Positions 44,950 to 55,920 of a stretch of DNA of 64,000 nt are shown one piece after another. Every line of letters starts with the position of its first letter. Position 1 is the first letter of the stretch. The notes beneath the pieces were generated by a model, which searched no databases, had not been told where the DNA came from, and saw only the letters and a list, made by a program, of their open reading frames with translations. The stretch comes from Eriocheir sinensis (taxonomy: Eukaryota; Arthropoda; Malacostraca; Decapoda; Varunidae): the NCBI RefSeq assembly GCF_024679095.1, contig NW_026110814.1, positions 1-64,000 of the forward strand, in the 5' to 3' direction. The position numbers were made by a program, and so were the translations under genes.

Positions 44950-46173
44950 GAAGCCCACAAACACAGTAAGTCAGACGTGCACATTGGAATCATGAACGAG
45001 TTAAGCAAAGACTCATACGATAAAAGACATCTTTACATAGCGTCCAAACTTTTAGCGATTAAAGAAATGAACCAAAAGAGTGTTCATTCGATCACATACG
45101 ATTATTTACTGGCCGCGAATGGAATCAAGTCCCATTTGCACGTAGCGGCGAATGTATTGTGCAAATTCCTTAAAACGATTCCATTGAAATCTTTTTAAAC
45201 TCGAGTCTCATGCAACGCGGGTTATTCGTGTCGTTCGTGTTGAACAACATTCTATTTAGATGTATCTCGAAAGACAACAAGACTTCATCTTTAAGTGAAA
45301 CAGATAAAAAAAATGTTTAACCTGATCGACTTCTGTGTTGAAATTAAAAAGGCTTTCAATCTAATGGGGTACAACAAGGCTAAACGACTATACGGAACTG
45401 AGAAACCTGATGAATTGAGTCAACAGGCGGACTGGGCCATCGCACAAACTGTCATCGGTGCTACAAACAATTGAGGACCGCCTCTCTTGAAAAGAAATAC
45501 TATTCCAAAACAGCATCGTATCCAAAACGAAGCCAAATTTAATAGAGATTCTCAACGGGGTTAGTGTCATGAACAAGGCTTTCCAAACTACATCGTGTGA
45601 GAAAGCTGACTCTTAAATTTGTCAGACGATAAGATAAGAGCGTACGTCTTGAAAGAAGTAATGAGTCACGACAAATTGAAGCGTGTCAATGGTGACACTA
45701 GCACTGCCTTGCGGTTCGCAGGTTTAGTTATCGCTTACAAGAAGTTCCTTTGGGATGTGAAGCGACCATCGCAGCATTCTTCCCCACCACCATTACCTAC
45801 CGAAAGAGAGTGTTTGATTTTAACGGACACGATCATGCGCTCCTCGTCGTCATTGGCTAACGATCCAAGTAAACCCTTTGTTGATTTTATAGCCGGTAAA
45901 AACAATAACAGTGAATACAACGACAAAACCAACAACGATATACTGACTAGTATTCTTAGAGGTGTTAAGTCAATTCACGTATTCGTTCGCAACTTTATCG
46001 TCAATGCCGTTCAGAGTATACTGGATATATTTCACTCTCGCTTCTGGGTGTCTCCCACGTACGATTACTCTCGTAACATACCTGTGGTATTAGGTGTCGA
46101 TATTTTACTGCATAAATCTTTGGCTATGTTTGTTAAACAAATCAAATCGTTGAGTGGATTTGACGTAGTCTAA
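44950..46173 (+). pseudogene. Broken unknown gene, about 400 codons
   Basis: Coding-like plus-strand sequence starting at or near the 44945 breakpoint. Frames change near 45190, at the A8 tract 45306-45313, near 45470 and near 45610. The last, 185-codon frame is intact to a TAA at 46171-46173 at the edge of a family C array and is helix-rich (LRGVKSIHVFVRNFIVNAVQ). No motif recognised. Several breaks fall in homopolymers, so some may be sequencing error. Confidence 0.5.
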
Positions 46174-46880
46174 CAATAACACGAGGGTGATAATCACCTG
46201 TAAAAAAACACGAGGGTGATAATTGCACATGTAGTAGTGACGTAACAATACTGTGACGTAGTCTAGCAATAACACGAGGGTGATAATCACCTGTAACAAT
46301 ACTGTGACGTAGTCACGAGGGTGATAATCACCTGCAAAAATAGTAGTGACGTAACAATACTGTGACGTAGTCTAACAATAACACGAGGGTGATAATCACC
46401 TGTAAAAAAACACGAGGGTGATAATTGCACATGTATTAGTGACGTAACAATACTGTGACATAGTCTCTAACAATAACGAGGGTGATAATCACCTGTAACA
46501 ATACTGTGACGTAGTCACGAGGGTGATATTCACCTGCAAAAATAGTAGTGACGTAACAATACTGTGACGTAGTCTAACAATAACACGAGGGTGATAATCA
46601 CCTGTAAAAACACGAGGGTGATAATTGCACATGTAGTAGTGACGTAACAATACTGTGACGTAGTCTATAACAATAACGAGGGTGATAATCACCTGCAAAA
46701 ATAGTAGTGACGTAACAATACTGTGACGTAGTCACAAGGGTGATAATCACCTGCAAAAACACGAGGGTATAAATTGCACTAACAATCAATACTGTGACGT
46801 ATTCTCTAACACGAGGGTGATAATCGCACACATGTAGTGACGTAAGCAATACCTCCTATCGATACATACTGTGACGTAGT
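46165..46880. repeat. Family C array, inverted orientation
   Basis: Units with CACGAGGGTGATAATCACCT and AGTAGTGACGTAACAATACT. At least a dozen TGACGTA sites occur in 700 bp. Confidence 0.9.
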
Positions 46881-47345
46881 CGTAGTTTGGCATATCACGC
46901 ACTTGTTAATGACGTAAGCGTGGTTATCCAATTTTGGCATGTAATAAAGGTATGCCAAATCAAGCTAAATTTGGACATTGTTGGATTCGGCACGATTGAT
47001 TGAGATGACGTAAATCGTAAGGAGTGTTATGCTCATGCTAAAAATGGCAGGAAGCATTGCGTGATTTTTAGTCTTGTTGTTATTTTTCCGATCAATTGAT
47101 AATAAGGGATGGTTGTTAACACATGCCAAATTTGGATATTGTTGTTGACAAGGTTAATAATGACACCAATGACGTAAGCAATAGCGCTGATTGCACATAA
47201 CACTTACCTCGAAGTCCGCATGACCTTTGGTGACGTAAGCTGCCAGGGGCGTTGACCACACTTACTTACAAGTCCGCATGACCTTTGGTGACGTAAGCTG
47301 CCAGGGACGTTGACCACACTTACTTACAAGTCCGCATGACCTTTG
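46881..47345. repeat. CRE-rich spacer, hairpin and 60-bp repeat
   Basis: More TGACGTAAG motifs, an inverted repeat (TTTGGCAT at 46933, ATGCCAAA at 46952) and 2.5 copies of a 60-bp unit with CAAGTCCGCATGACCTTTGG at 47190-47345. The last unit supplies the C-terminal codons of the adjacent minus gene. Confidence 0.7.
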
Positions 47346-48286
47346 GTGTTCATCAAAGGAAACTTACTGGCGTCTGAATGGACGTCAATGAAACAAACAT
47401 GTTTAGCACCAGGCGAGCAGAGGTCGTATTCACTTTGATTCAATCTGTCTATCAGGAACGACATTGACTCTAAAGTATTATCGTTAACATTTCTGTCAAA
47501 CAACAATCTCGAATCAATTTGGAAGTTAATAAAGAAATTCAGACTAGCATAAATTTCTTTAGCTGTGTCGGTGATGTCTGATTCTCCTGAAAGCATCATG
47601 TCGACGAGTCTGTTACGAATGACAACTTTACAATGCCACGCGAATGCTTTGTGTAAGTATGTACTGTAACATGGTATAGCACCTAAAAGGGTAGAGAGTT
47701 GTTCCATCACCATGATATCGCATAGATGTTGACGCGACGAACATTCTTCGAGTTTGCGACGCGTGTTAAGAACATCGCGCATACGCTGATCGATATCTAC
47801 TACACCACCATCATCATCTTCTGCAACAACGTACAACCGATCGCTCTGTCGTGTCAACAGTTTTGCCACAGATTCTTGAATGGTTCCGTTTTCCGAAATC
47901 GTCACTTCTACAGGTGGGGTTAGAATCAGGGTGTTGAGCGTGTCCGTTATGTTGATTCTCTTTTTCAAGTAACTTAACAGTTTGATGAGAGAAGCCAATC
48001 TTACGTGCTTGTGCTTGAATCTGTCAACATTGGAGAGTAACACAGCGTAATATGTTGACAATTCATCCATAGCTTGTTCAGAATATGCAGTTCTAGGTTC
48101 ATTAACAAGACTAGGAGGTACGACCGTAGCCGTAGTATTTGTGTTAGTTGCAACATTTTCTTCGTCTAATTTTCTCTTCTTAGACTGCACCGCCGTCAGA
48201 CAATCAGTCGTTGATTTGGCTTTCATCGTCTTGTGATCGGATATAGCTATTACATTACCAATGTTATTTCTGATAAAAGATTTCAT
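47324..48286 (-). CDS. Hypothetical 320-aa protein
   Basis: Intact frame from ATG 48286 to a stop at 47324. A basic KKRKLDEE (possible NLS) lies about 37 residues in, and the rest is helix-rich and globular with few cysteines. The final residues fall in the 60-bp repeat, so the last 10-15 codons may not be native. The start region overlaps the putative first exon of the divergent spliced gene. Function unknown; among the better-preserved genes here. Confidence 0.55.
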   Translation of the reverse strand: MKSFIRNNIGNVIAISDHKTMKAKSTTDCLTAVQSKKRKLDEENVATNTNTTATVVPPSLVNEPRTAYSEQAMDELSTYYAVLLSNVDRFKHKHVRLASLIKLLSYLKKRINITDTLNTLILTPPVEVTISENGTIQESVAKLLTRQSDRLYVVAEDDDGGVVDIDQRMRDVLNTRRKLEECSSRQHLCDIMVMEQLSTLLGAIPCYSTYLHKAFAWHCKVVIRNRLVDMMLSGESDITDTAKEIYASLNFFINFQIDSRLLFDRNVNDNTLESMSFLIDRLNQSEYDLCSPGAKHVCFIDVHSDASKFPLMNTKGHADL

Positions 48287-48399
48287 GGAGTGAATCAAGG
48301 AAAAGTTATCCAAGGATTTCCTGTAACTTTGAGTACATTTGTATTTGTGTTAGTGTTACAGATGGTACAGTACTGGGACGCGACGTGTTTCACTTGCGG

Positions 48400-49264
48400 A
48401 TTTGTGCTTGTCCGACACGAGATTTAAAGACAGACGAACAAGCTAACTCTAAGAAGAGAAGATTAAAACGCAAAAGATATTCAACTGAGACTCAGGTAAA
48501 TGTCCAGACTAGATAAATGTTATATTTTATTGAGATGAAACATTATTATTATTATACGAATCTTCAAATTTCTTTCTTGTATTTTCAGATCGCAAAAATA
48601 CCAAAACTAGTTGACCCAGAGCCTCATGTGTCCAACTTAAATGAAGTTTACAACATTAAGGTAAAGATTTAAAAAAAAAATAAGTAGGAGTGGAGATAGC
48701 TTCTATACGAGTTGCATTTACATTTTATCTAATCATAATCTCCCATTCTAGGTAGTTGGACGTCAGTTGTACTTGTTCATGATGAAGATCATGCAGTTTT
48801 ACTCCAGCACCCACCTGAACATTCCTGACGCTCCATGTCAACAAAACGAAAACACGATGGTACACCAAGAGCAGGATGTGCTCATGAGAAACATGTATTC
48901 TAATAATCTGAAGAAGCTCAAAGAAAAGCTGAAGAACTTGAGAGAAGAAAGCAAACAGGGGAGTGAGCAGAAAAGCATCGAAATTATAGAAATAGAAAGC
49001 CCAGAAAACTCAGAAAAAGAAAAACAGGGAAGCCCAGAAAATACAGAAAAGGAAACACTAAAAAAAGAAAACAATCCTATAGAAGAATAACCACTAAACC
49101 TAATCAAAGACAACAACCCTATAGAAGAGCCACTAAACCTAATCAAAGATAACAAACCTGTATCATTACGTACGGTGAAAAGAAACAAACCATATCGTCA
49201 CATTCCATTTGTACATGTCACAAGGGAACCTCGAGAACCTCTTGTTACTCTCAAGAAATTCTGA
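48400..49264 (+). pseudogene. Three-exon gene with coiled-coil/acidic tail
   Basis: Exon ending at 48495 (Lys/Arg-rich, KKRRLKRKR), donor GTAAAT; 93-nt intron to 48588; 72-nt exon 48589-48660; donor GTAAAG; 91-nt intron to 48751; last exon from 48752. All three are open in the phase the junctions demand, which supports the model. The last exon is Lys/Glu/Ser-rich (heptad-like LKKLKEKLKNLREES) and meets an in-frame TAA at 49088-49090. The same frame continues to 49264. The inverted duplicate of the tail is at 17670-17835. The 5' limit is unknown. Confidence 0.55.
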
Positions 49265-50040
49265 GTTAAGTAACACATGTATGTAAATAGGGTTTAGCTA
49301 AAGTAGGGTCCAATATTTTAAATATATTTTTCGAAACGTTTTAAAGTGTTATATAATAAATGTGTTTGAACAAAGTTAAACGGAAAAGAAACTTGCACAT
49401 AGTTTGTGCAAGAAACTGGGGTCAGGATATGCAAAGAGTTTGTCACAGGCAGGATCTACACACAGTTTAACCGGAGAAGAAACTGGGGTCAGGATTTGCA
49501 CAGAGTTTGTCAGGTGGGTTCAAGATTTGCACAGTTTAACTAGTCCCTGTTAAATTTGTTTCACACACATGTATATAATTATGATATTTTTAGTTAATAA
49601 AAAAGTATACTGTTGTTCTGCATCTCAATTCTTCTTCAACTATATCTAGACAATACTGACAGCAAGGAATAATGGTGACTTAAGATCTTCATCAAAGTTT
49701 GTAGAAATAAGTCAGTATCGTGCACAGAAACACATTCGAGTATAGACGACATTTACGCTATCACGTTCTTAACCTTCTAAGAAGGCTCCGGGTGAATATG
49801 TGTTTTAGTCTTGAAGCGACATTCAGATCAATTGTAAATTATGCATTACATGTAGCGTGTCCACACTGAGATCTTTCAAATCAACTGCAAGAACTAAAAG
49901 TTAATTCGAACTACAACTACAAGTCACGGACACACTTTGACATTTAATTTACTTAATTGGAGTGTTAACGAATCGGAAGCTTCGAAAGACAAAGACACAC
50001 ATTCACCTCACTTAAGGTTAGACAACATTCAGTACGAACT
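49087..50040 (+). repeat. Inverted duplicate of 16885-17835
   Basis: Carries the tail of the spliced gene, then about 700 bp without genes, then a family A unit. Differences between the copies are few. Confidence 0.85.
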
Positions 50041-51060
50041 AAATTCAGAATTGGAAGCTTCGCAAGACAAAGACACACATTCACCTCAATCAAGGTTAGA
50101 CCACATTTAGTAAGAATTAAATTCAGAATCGGAAGCATCGGAAGATAAAAACACACATTCACCTCACACAAGGTTAGATTACATTTAGTACGAACTAAAT
50201 TCAGAATTGGAAGCTTCGCAAGACAAAGACACATATTCACCTCAATCAAGGTTAGACCACATTTAGTACGAACTAAATTCAGAATCGGAAGCATCGGAAG
50301 AGAAAAACACACATTCACCTCATTTAAGGTTAGACAACATTCAGTACGAACTAAATTCAGAATTGGAAGCTTCGCAAGACAAAGACACACATTCACCTCA
50401 TACAAGGTTAGACGACATTCAGTACGAACTAGATTCAGAATCGGAAGCTTCAGAAGACAAAGACACGCATTCACCTCACACAAGGTTAGACGACATTCAG
50501 TACGAACTTTAAAGTCAGAATTGTAAGTCAGTGTGTTACTGGTTTGCATACCTCATGTGTACATCTCTCTATGTAGATCCTAACTCCACTCTGTGGTTAA
50601 CATAATACTTCGCAAGACAAAGACACATATTCACCTCAATCAAGGTTAGACGACATTTAGTACGAACTGAATTCAGAATCGTGACATTTTCAGAATCGAA
50701 AGCATCGGAAGATAAAAACACACATTCACCTCACACAAGGTTAAACTACATTTAGTACGAACTAAATTCAGAATTGGAAGCTTCGCAAGACAAAGACACA
50801 CATTCACCTCACACAAGGTTAGACTACATTCAGTATCACCTCACATAAGGTTAGACGACGACATTCAGTACGAACTAAATTCAGAATCGGAGGCATCGGA
50901 ATACAAAAACACATTCACCTCACACATTCAGAATTGGAAGCCTCGCAAAACAAATACACACATTCACCTCACACAAGGTTAGACGACATTCAGTACGAAC
51001 TAGATTTAGAATTGGAAGCTTCGCAAAACAAATACACACATTCACCTCACACAAGGTTAA
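49975..51060. repeat. Family A array, two blocks
   Basis: Regular units to 50525 (the last 220 bp identical to 15300-15520), then degraded and rearranged units from 50605 with a family F core (GTAGATCCTAACTCCACTCT) between. Confidence 0.9.
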
Positions 51061-51084
51061 ACAAAATCGGAAGTTCCGGAAGAT

Positions 51085-51540
51085 TAGGACACACATTCAA
51101 TTCGATCGAGGTAAGATGATATTGGCACTCTTGTATACACCCCATGTAAATCCGAACCCAACTCTGTTTAGTTCGTGTATCCATTCAATTCGATCGAGGT
51201 AAGATGATATTGGCAGTACACCCCCATGTAAATCCGGACCCGACTCTGTTTAGATCGTGTATCCACACACATTCAATTCGATCGAGGTAAGATGATATTG
51301 GCACTCTGTGTACACCCCATGTAAATCCGGACCCGACTCTGTTTAGATCGTGTATCCACACACATTCAATTCGATCGAGGTAAGATAATATTGGCACTCT
51401 TGTGTACACCCCATGTAAATCGGACCCGGTTCTGTTTAGTTCGTGTATCCCTCACCCACATGTTGCGAAATTTATGCACAAGTCAGTGAAGATGTCTTGC
51501 ACGGAGACGTAAAATAATGGACCCCAGTTTTTGACAATAA
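51085..51540. repeat. Family F-related tandem units
   Basis: Four units of about 90 bp with CATTCAATTCGATCGAGGTA, GTACACCCCATGTAAATC and GGACCCGACTCTGTTTAG. Inverted counterpart of 4574-4950. Confidence 0.85.
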
Positions 51541-51639
51541 GATATTTATAATTTGTACATGTAAATATAAATGAATGTTGTCTAAACTTTATGGAGGTGT
51601 TTTCTCTTGTGATGCAATTATACTATGTAACAGTATTGT

Positions 51640-52160
51640 TAAAATCTGAAGCTCGGACGACTAAAACACATATTCACCTCGGTTAAGGTTAGACGACATT
51701 TGAATGTCATCTAAACTCCATTAAGGTGAATGTGTGTTTTTCCCTTGAAATGCATCCAATTCTTAATTTGAGTGTTAACAGAATCGGAAGCTCCGGAAGA
51801 CTAAAACACACATTCACTTCGGTTAAAACACACATTCACCTCGGTTAAGGTTAGACGACATTTGAATGTCATCTAAACTCCATTAAGGTGAATGTGTGTT
51901 TTTGTCTTGAGACGCATCCAATTCTTAATATGAATTTTTCACCTGGTGACATGTTGATTTATCCACTTAAATTAATTATCACCAAAAAATTTATGGAAGT
52001 AAGAAACGAACAGAATCGGAAGCTCCGGAAGACTAAAACACACATTCACTTCGGTTAAGGTTAGATGACATTTGAATGTCGTCTAAACTCCATTAAGGTG
52101 AATGTGTGTTTTTCTCTTGAGATGCATCCAATTCTTAATATGAATTTTTCACCTGGTGAC
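51640..52160. repeat. Family D array
   Basis: Inverted relative to 3585-4400. Contains ACATTTGAATGTCATCTAAA palindromic units and a duplicated TTTTTCACCTGGTGACATG segment. Confidence 0.85.
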
Positions 52161-52364
52161 ATGTTGATCGTTGACGGTTATGTGACATGTTGATCGTGAC
52201 GGTTATCGTTCGTTTCTTACTTCCATAATTTTTTTGGTGATAATTAATTTAGGTGGATAATTAATTTACTACAAACCTCCTATTTTAGACCATTGTAAAT
52301 TGTATTTTATTTAGATATTAGGCACGTGTCTCTATTGAATTTACTATGTGAAAACACATTAGGA

Positions 52365-52675
52365 AGATGCTGCAAAGATCGGAGACTGTCTTGATAAACA
52401 ACCCCATGACGATGCAGCCCTCGCCCTAGCTAAGACACTCATGTTCACCTACAACGGCATGGGTGTGAACCCGTCAACCATGGTGGGCACGTGGCGTCGG
52501 TTAGGTGTGCCTACCTTAACCAGCAGCAGCAGCAGCAGCAGCAACTCTCGCATTAACTGCTGCACCTGTTCTCAGTGTAAAACTAAGAAAACTGTAGATG
52601 TGTTGACAGATAGTGCAAGAGATAAACTTTTAAGTTATCGAATTCCAAAGAGTAATAGACTCTACTACAGTGCGT
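52365..52675 (+). pseudogene. Fragment with Cys motif, possibly followed by intron
   Basis: Open from a TAG near 52360, without a clear start of its own. Globular N-terminal part with FTYNGMGVNPSTMVGTWRRL, a poly-Ser run encoded by AGC repeats, then CCTCSQCKTKK, which may bind zinc. From about 52670 the frame becomes GT-rich and T-rich, ending in a strong polypyrimidine tract and ACAG at 52851-52854, so an intron with a GTGCGT or GTGTAA donor is possible. Function unknown. Confidence 0.4.
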
Positions 52676-53024
52676 GTAAAGTTGTGTGTGGTGTGTGTAT
52701 GTGTGTGTGTTGTTGGGCCTCTTCTTTACTTGCAACATTGCAACACATACACTTTAAGGATGATTTGAAAAAAAAATATTTTGTCAATTATTTTTATTGT
52801 TTACCCTTACATCTTTCTCTTCCTTATCTATCTCTTCTTCTTATTTCATAACAGTCATGGTTAATACTAAAATTTCATCTACGTATCCCACGTTTTGTGT
52901 ATCAAAGATTTATGTGGCGTGACTGTTAGAAACCAATGTTCCAGTCTTGGAAACTTTATAGGTAGAACCTTGTCCGTTCAAGTAAATGAAGTACGCCGTT
53001 GAAAAAGGACTTTCAAACAGAATC

Positions 53025-53720
53025 AGGCTCCGGAAGACTAAAACACATATTCACCTCAGTTAAGGTTAGACAACATTTGAATATCGTCTAAGGTTAGATG
53101 ACATTTGAATGTCGTCTAAACTCTATTAAGGTGAATGTGTTTTTCTCTTGAGATGCATCCAATTCTTAACTTGAGTGTTAACAGAATCGGAAGCTCCGGA
53201 TTCAGTACGAACTAAATTCAGAATCGGAAGCTTCAGAAGACAAAGATATACATTCACCTCACACAAGGTTAGATGACATTCAGTACGAACTAGATTCAGA
53301 ATCGAAAGCTTCGGAAGATAAAGATACATTCACCTCATACAAGGTTAGACGACATTCAGTACCTCGGTTAAGGTTAGACGACATTTGAATATCGTCTAAG
53401 GTTAGATGACATTTGAATGTCGTCTAAACTCTATTAAGGTGAATGTGTTTTCTCTTGAGATTCATCCAATTCTTAACTTGAGTGTTAACAGAATCAGAAG
53501 CTCCGGAAGACTAAAACACACATTCACCTCGGTTAAGGTTAGATGACATTTGAATGTCGTCTAAACTCTATTAAGGTGAATGTGTGTTTTCTTGAGATGC
53601 ATCCAATTCTTAACTTGAGTGTTAACAGAATCGGAAGCTCCGAAGACTAAAACACACATTTACCTCGGTTAACGTTAGATGACATTTGAATGTCGTCTAA
53701 ACTCTATTAAGGTTGAGCAT
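53025..53720. repeat. Mixed family D and A units
   Basis: Family D units interrupted by two family A units (53205-53340), inserted without their usual neighbours. This gives direct evidence of exchange between families. Confidence 0.85.
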
Positions 53721-53729
53721 TGCATGTGT

Positions 53730-54026
53730 TTAATTTTGCTCTTTATCTTGTAATATATTCTTTAAATAACTTTGTTCATTTCTTAAACTTTGGATTATTT
53801 TGTCCTTTTCTTCAATCTTTAATTTTTCTTTTTTGATTATTTCATCATATTCTGATATTTGTTTCTCATGTTCTGATATTTTTTTCTCATATTCTGATAT
53901 TTTTTTCTCATATTCTGTTGTTTTGATATTCAAATCCAATATAGACATTTTACTAGTTTCTTTAAGTGACTCTAATTGACTATGTATTTCATCTCTTTCC
54001 ATTTTGATTTTTTCTTGCTTACTCAT
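53730..54026 (-). CDS. Coiled-coil protein, 98 aa
   Basis: Intact frame from ATG 54026. Charged throughout, with heptad-like repeats (YEKKISEYEKKISEHEKQIS) predicting a long coiled coil; no other domain. An upstream minus-strand frame (about 54110-54024, also helix-forming, Lys/Glu-rich) ends at a TGA that overlaps this ATG. The native protein may therefore be longer and split by an indel, or the two may be coupled cistrons. The upstream piece is cut at the junction with the plus-strand gene at 54106. Confidence 0.5.
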   Translation of the reverse strand: MSKQEKIKMERDEIHSQLESLKETSKMSILDLNIKTTEYEKKISEYEKKISEHEKQISEYDEIIKKEKLKIEEKDKIIQSLRNEQSYLKNILQDKEQN

Positions 54027-54105
54027 ACAAATTCGAAAAGATTCTTTTCTTTTGCAAGTATTTCCTTAATATTTTTAAGAGCAGATTGCAATTCTTCTTT
54101 TCATT

Positions 54106-55920
54106 TTGTTTTTGATTCAGAAGAACGTGGACGCTTGTCTGATGCGTATACCCGAAACGTTAGATTCTTTCAATCCTTTGTTTCTTGACGATGAAGTTTG
54201 GTTAATTGAATGTCAAACGACAAACTGCAAGTGTCACACGTTAAAGGAGATGAACTTAACTTCTCAGTCACCCACTGAACTTATCGTTTTATTTTTAATG
54301 TATGAATCACCGTCGATTTTTGAAAAACGGTCTGTATCGTCGTCAGGTGAACCCAGTGCGCTCGGATGTGATCCGCTTTCCGTTGAAAGACGTCCTAGGC
54401 AGGTTCAAGGAATCTGAATTACAGTTAGAGGATCGCGGTATGATCATCATGATATACTGCTTTCTCTTTCTCAAGATACACTAACAGGTCTGCCGATCCG
54501 ATTAATTTGATAATCTACGTGCTTATCATTCGTTTTCTTTACAAGTCGGCCGAGTTAATGTTCTATCCGTTTGAAAACGCTGCTTCACAATCCGATGAGG
54601 GTGCATTCTCAGCATATGTGACGGGTTACCTCCCCGTGGTCATAATGTCCGCGCCCTTCACGACCGAGTGTGCCTTCAGAGCTTGGAGAGTCGAACAGAA
54701 CGATGGTAACAACAGCAGTATCATACCCATCCTATCCTTGATTGATCATACGTACTTCAAAAATTATTCTTGGCAATCTTTAAACGAGATGGAAGCTAGA
54801 TTGAAATCAAAATTGAACCTGCTTTCCAGTGGAAGTAGATTGTGTAACAAAGGAGGCAAAGGTGGAGGAGTAGGGTTGAGTAATTTGAGGTCAGTACGTA
54901 ACCACGAGAAATATATACCATATGGCGGTGTACAGATGGACGGTTCAAGAGTGGAGAGATGTCCGACCAAACGAATTGTAACGCGCATGGGTAACATGAA
55001 AGTACCGTGCAACGCTTTTGAAATTCTCTCCGAATTTCCTAAACTCGAAATACTGGGACCGAATGGGATTGGTAGTCAATCGCTGTTGAACGAAGCAACT
55101 TTTGGACAAGGAATTAATAGAGTTGACAATGGTAGGTTCTTGGGTTACGTGACATGCTACATTGACAAAATGGTTAACATCTATCCTCCTGCCACCTTGC
55201 AGAACGAATTTGATTTGATTGTTAAGATCGTCGAGAGGTTTCTTTTTGAAGCTAATCATAAAGTGTTAGCGAGAGATATGGTTACACAAGTAGGACAAAA
55301 TTACATCAACGGTTTGATTTCACAGCATCTCGATTTAGAAACGAGAAAATTTGGTGGGATGGTGTTAAAACCTGCTGTGCCCATTCTCACAGGATCTTCT
55401 GATGAAACTTCAACAGCAGCAGCAACATCATTAGATAATTTGGATACCGTCTCTGACCTTCCGTTACGAGTAACGGCGGTGGCGTCTCTCCACAACAACA
55501 CCAAGAACAAGTCATCTAACAACATTCATCCATTTTTGAATTTAAAATTCGATAAATTAGAATTGTCTAAGTCAGTTCGTCGAAATAATTTTTTGAAGAA
55601 TTACATTCAGGTTGTAAGAAATTTTAAATTGGGTATTCTACCTGCTGACATATCCAGAGAAATAGAAATCGTTTCTTTGAATGACTCGAATGTAGCTTGC
55701 GTCGTGACACCATTAGGTCTTCATGTCGCATTGGTGGCTAGTAAACTTATAGTTTACCCGCGTCAGTACCAATTCGAAAACGTGTTCTGTTCGGAGGGAA
55801 AACAACATAGCCTTGTTTTTAATCCTAGTACGTCCAAGTGGAGTAGCGGGTGTAGCATCAACTTTAACATCTTTAAAATCCATGACGTTACTTGCATCGC
55901 ATTTTGTTTTAACTATAAAA
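54106..55920 (+). pseudogene. Large broken gene, about 600 codons
   Basis: Begins at a junction near 54106 and uses three successive frames: to about 54310, to about 54450, then a continuous 470-codon frame from about 54507 to the family A array at 55920. Mixed globular composition, Gly-rich loop (CNKGGKGGGVGLSN), several cysteines, and a predicted beta-rich C-terminal region. The native C-terminus is lost in the repeats; the final 45 bp plus the first repeat unit are copied at 57005-57085. A virion structural protein is possible but nothing specific was recognised. Confidence 0.5.

Noticed and set aside
41745..46880. CRISPR-like appearance of regular repeats
   Set aside because: Units are head-to-tail with conserved internal sequence and no unique spacers; no cas-like gene is present and the setting is eukaryotic.
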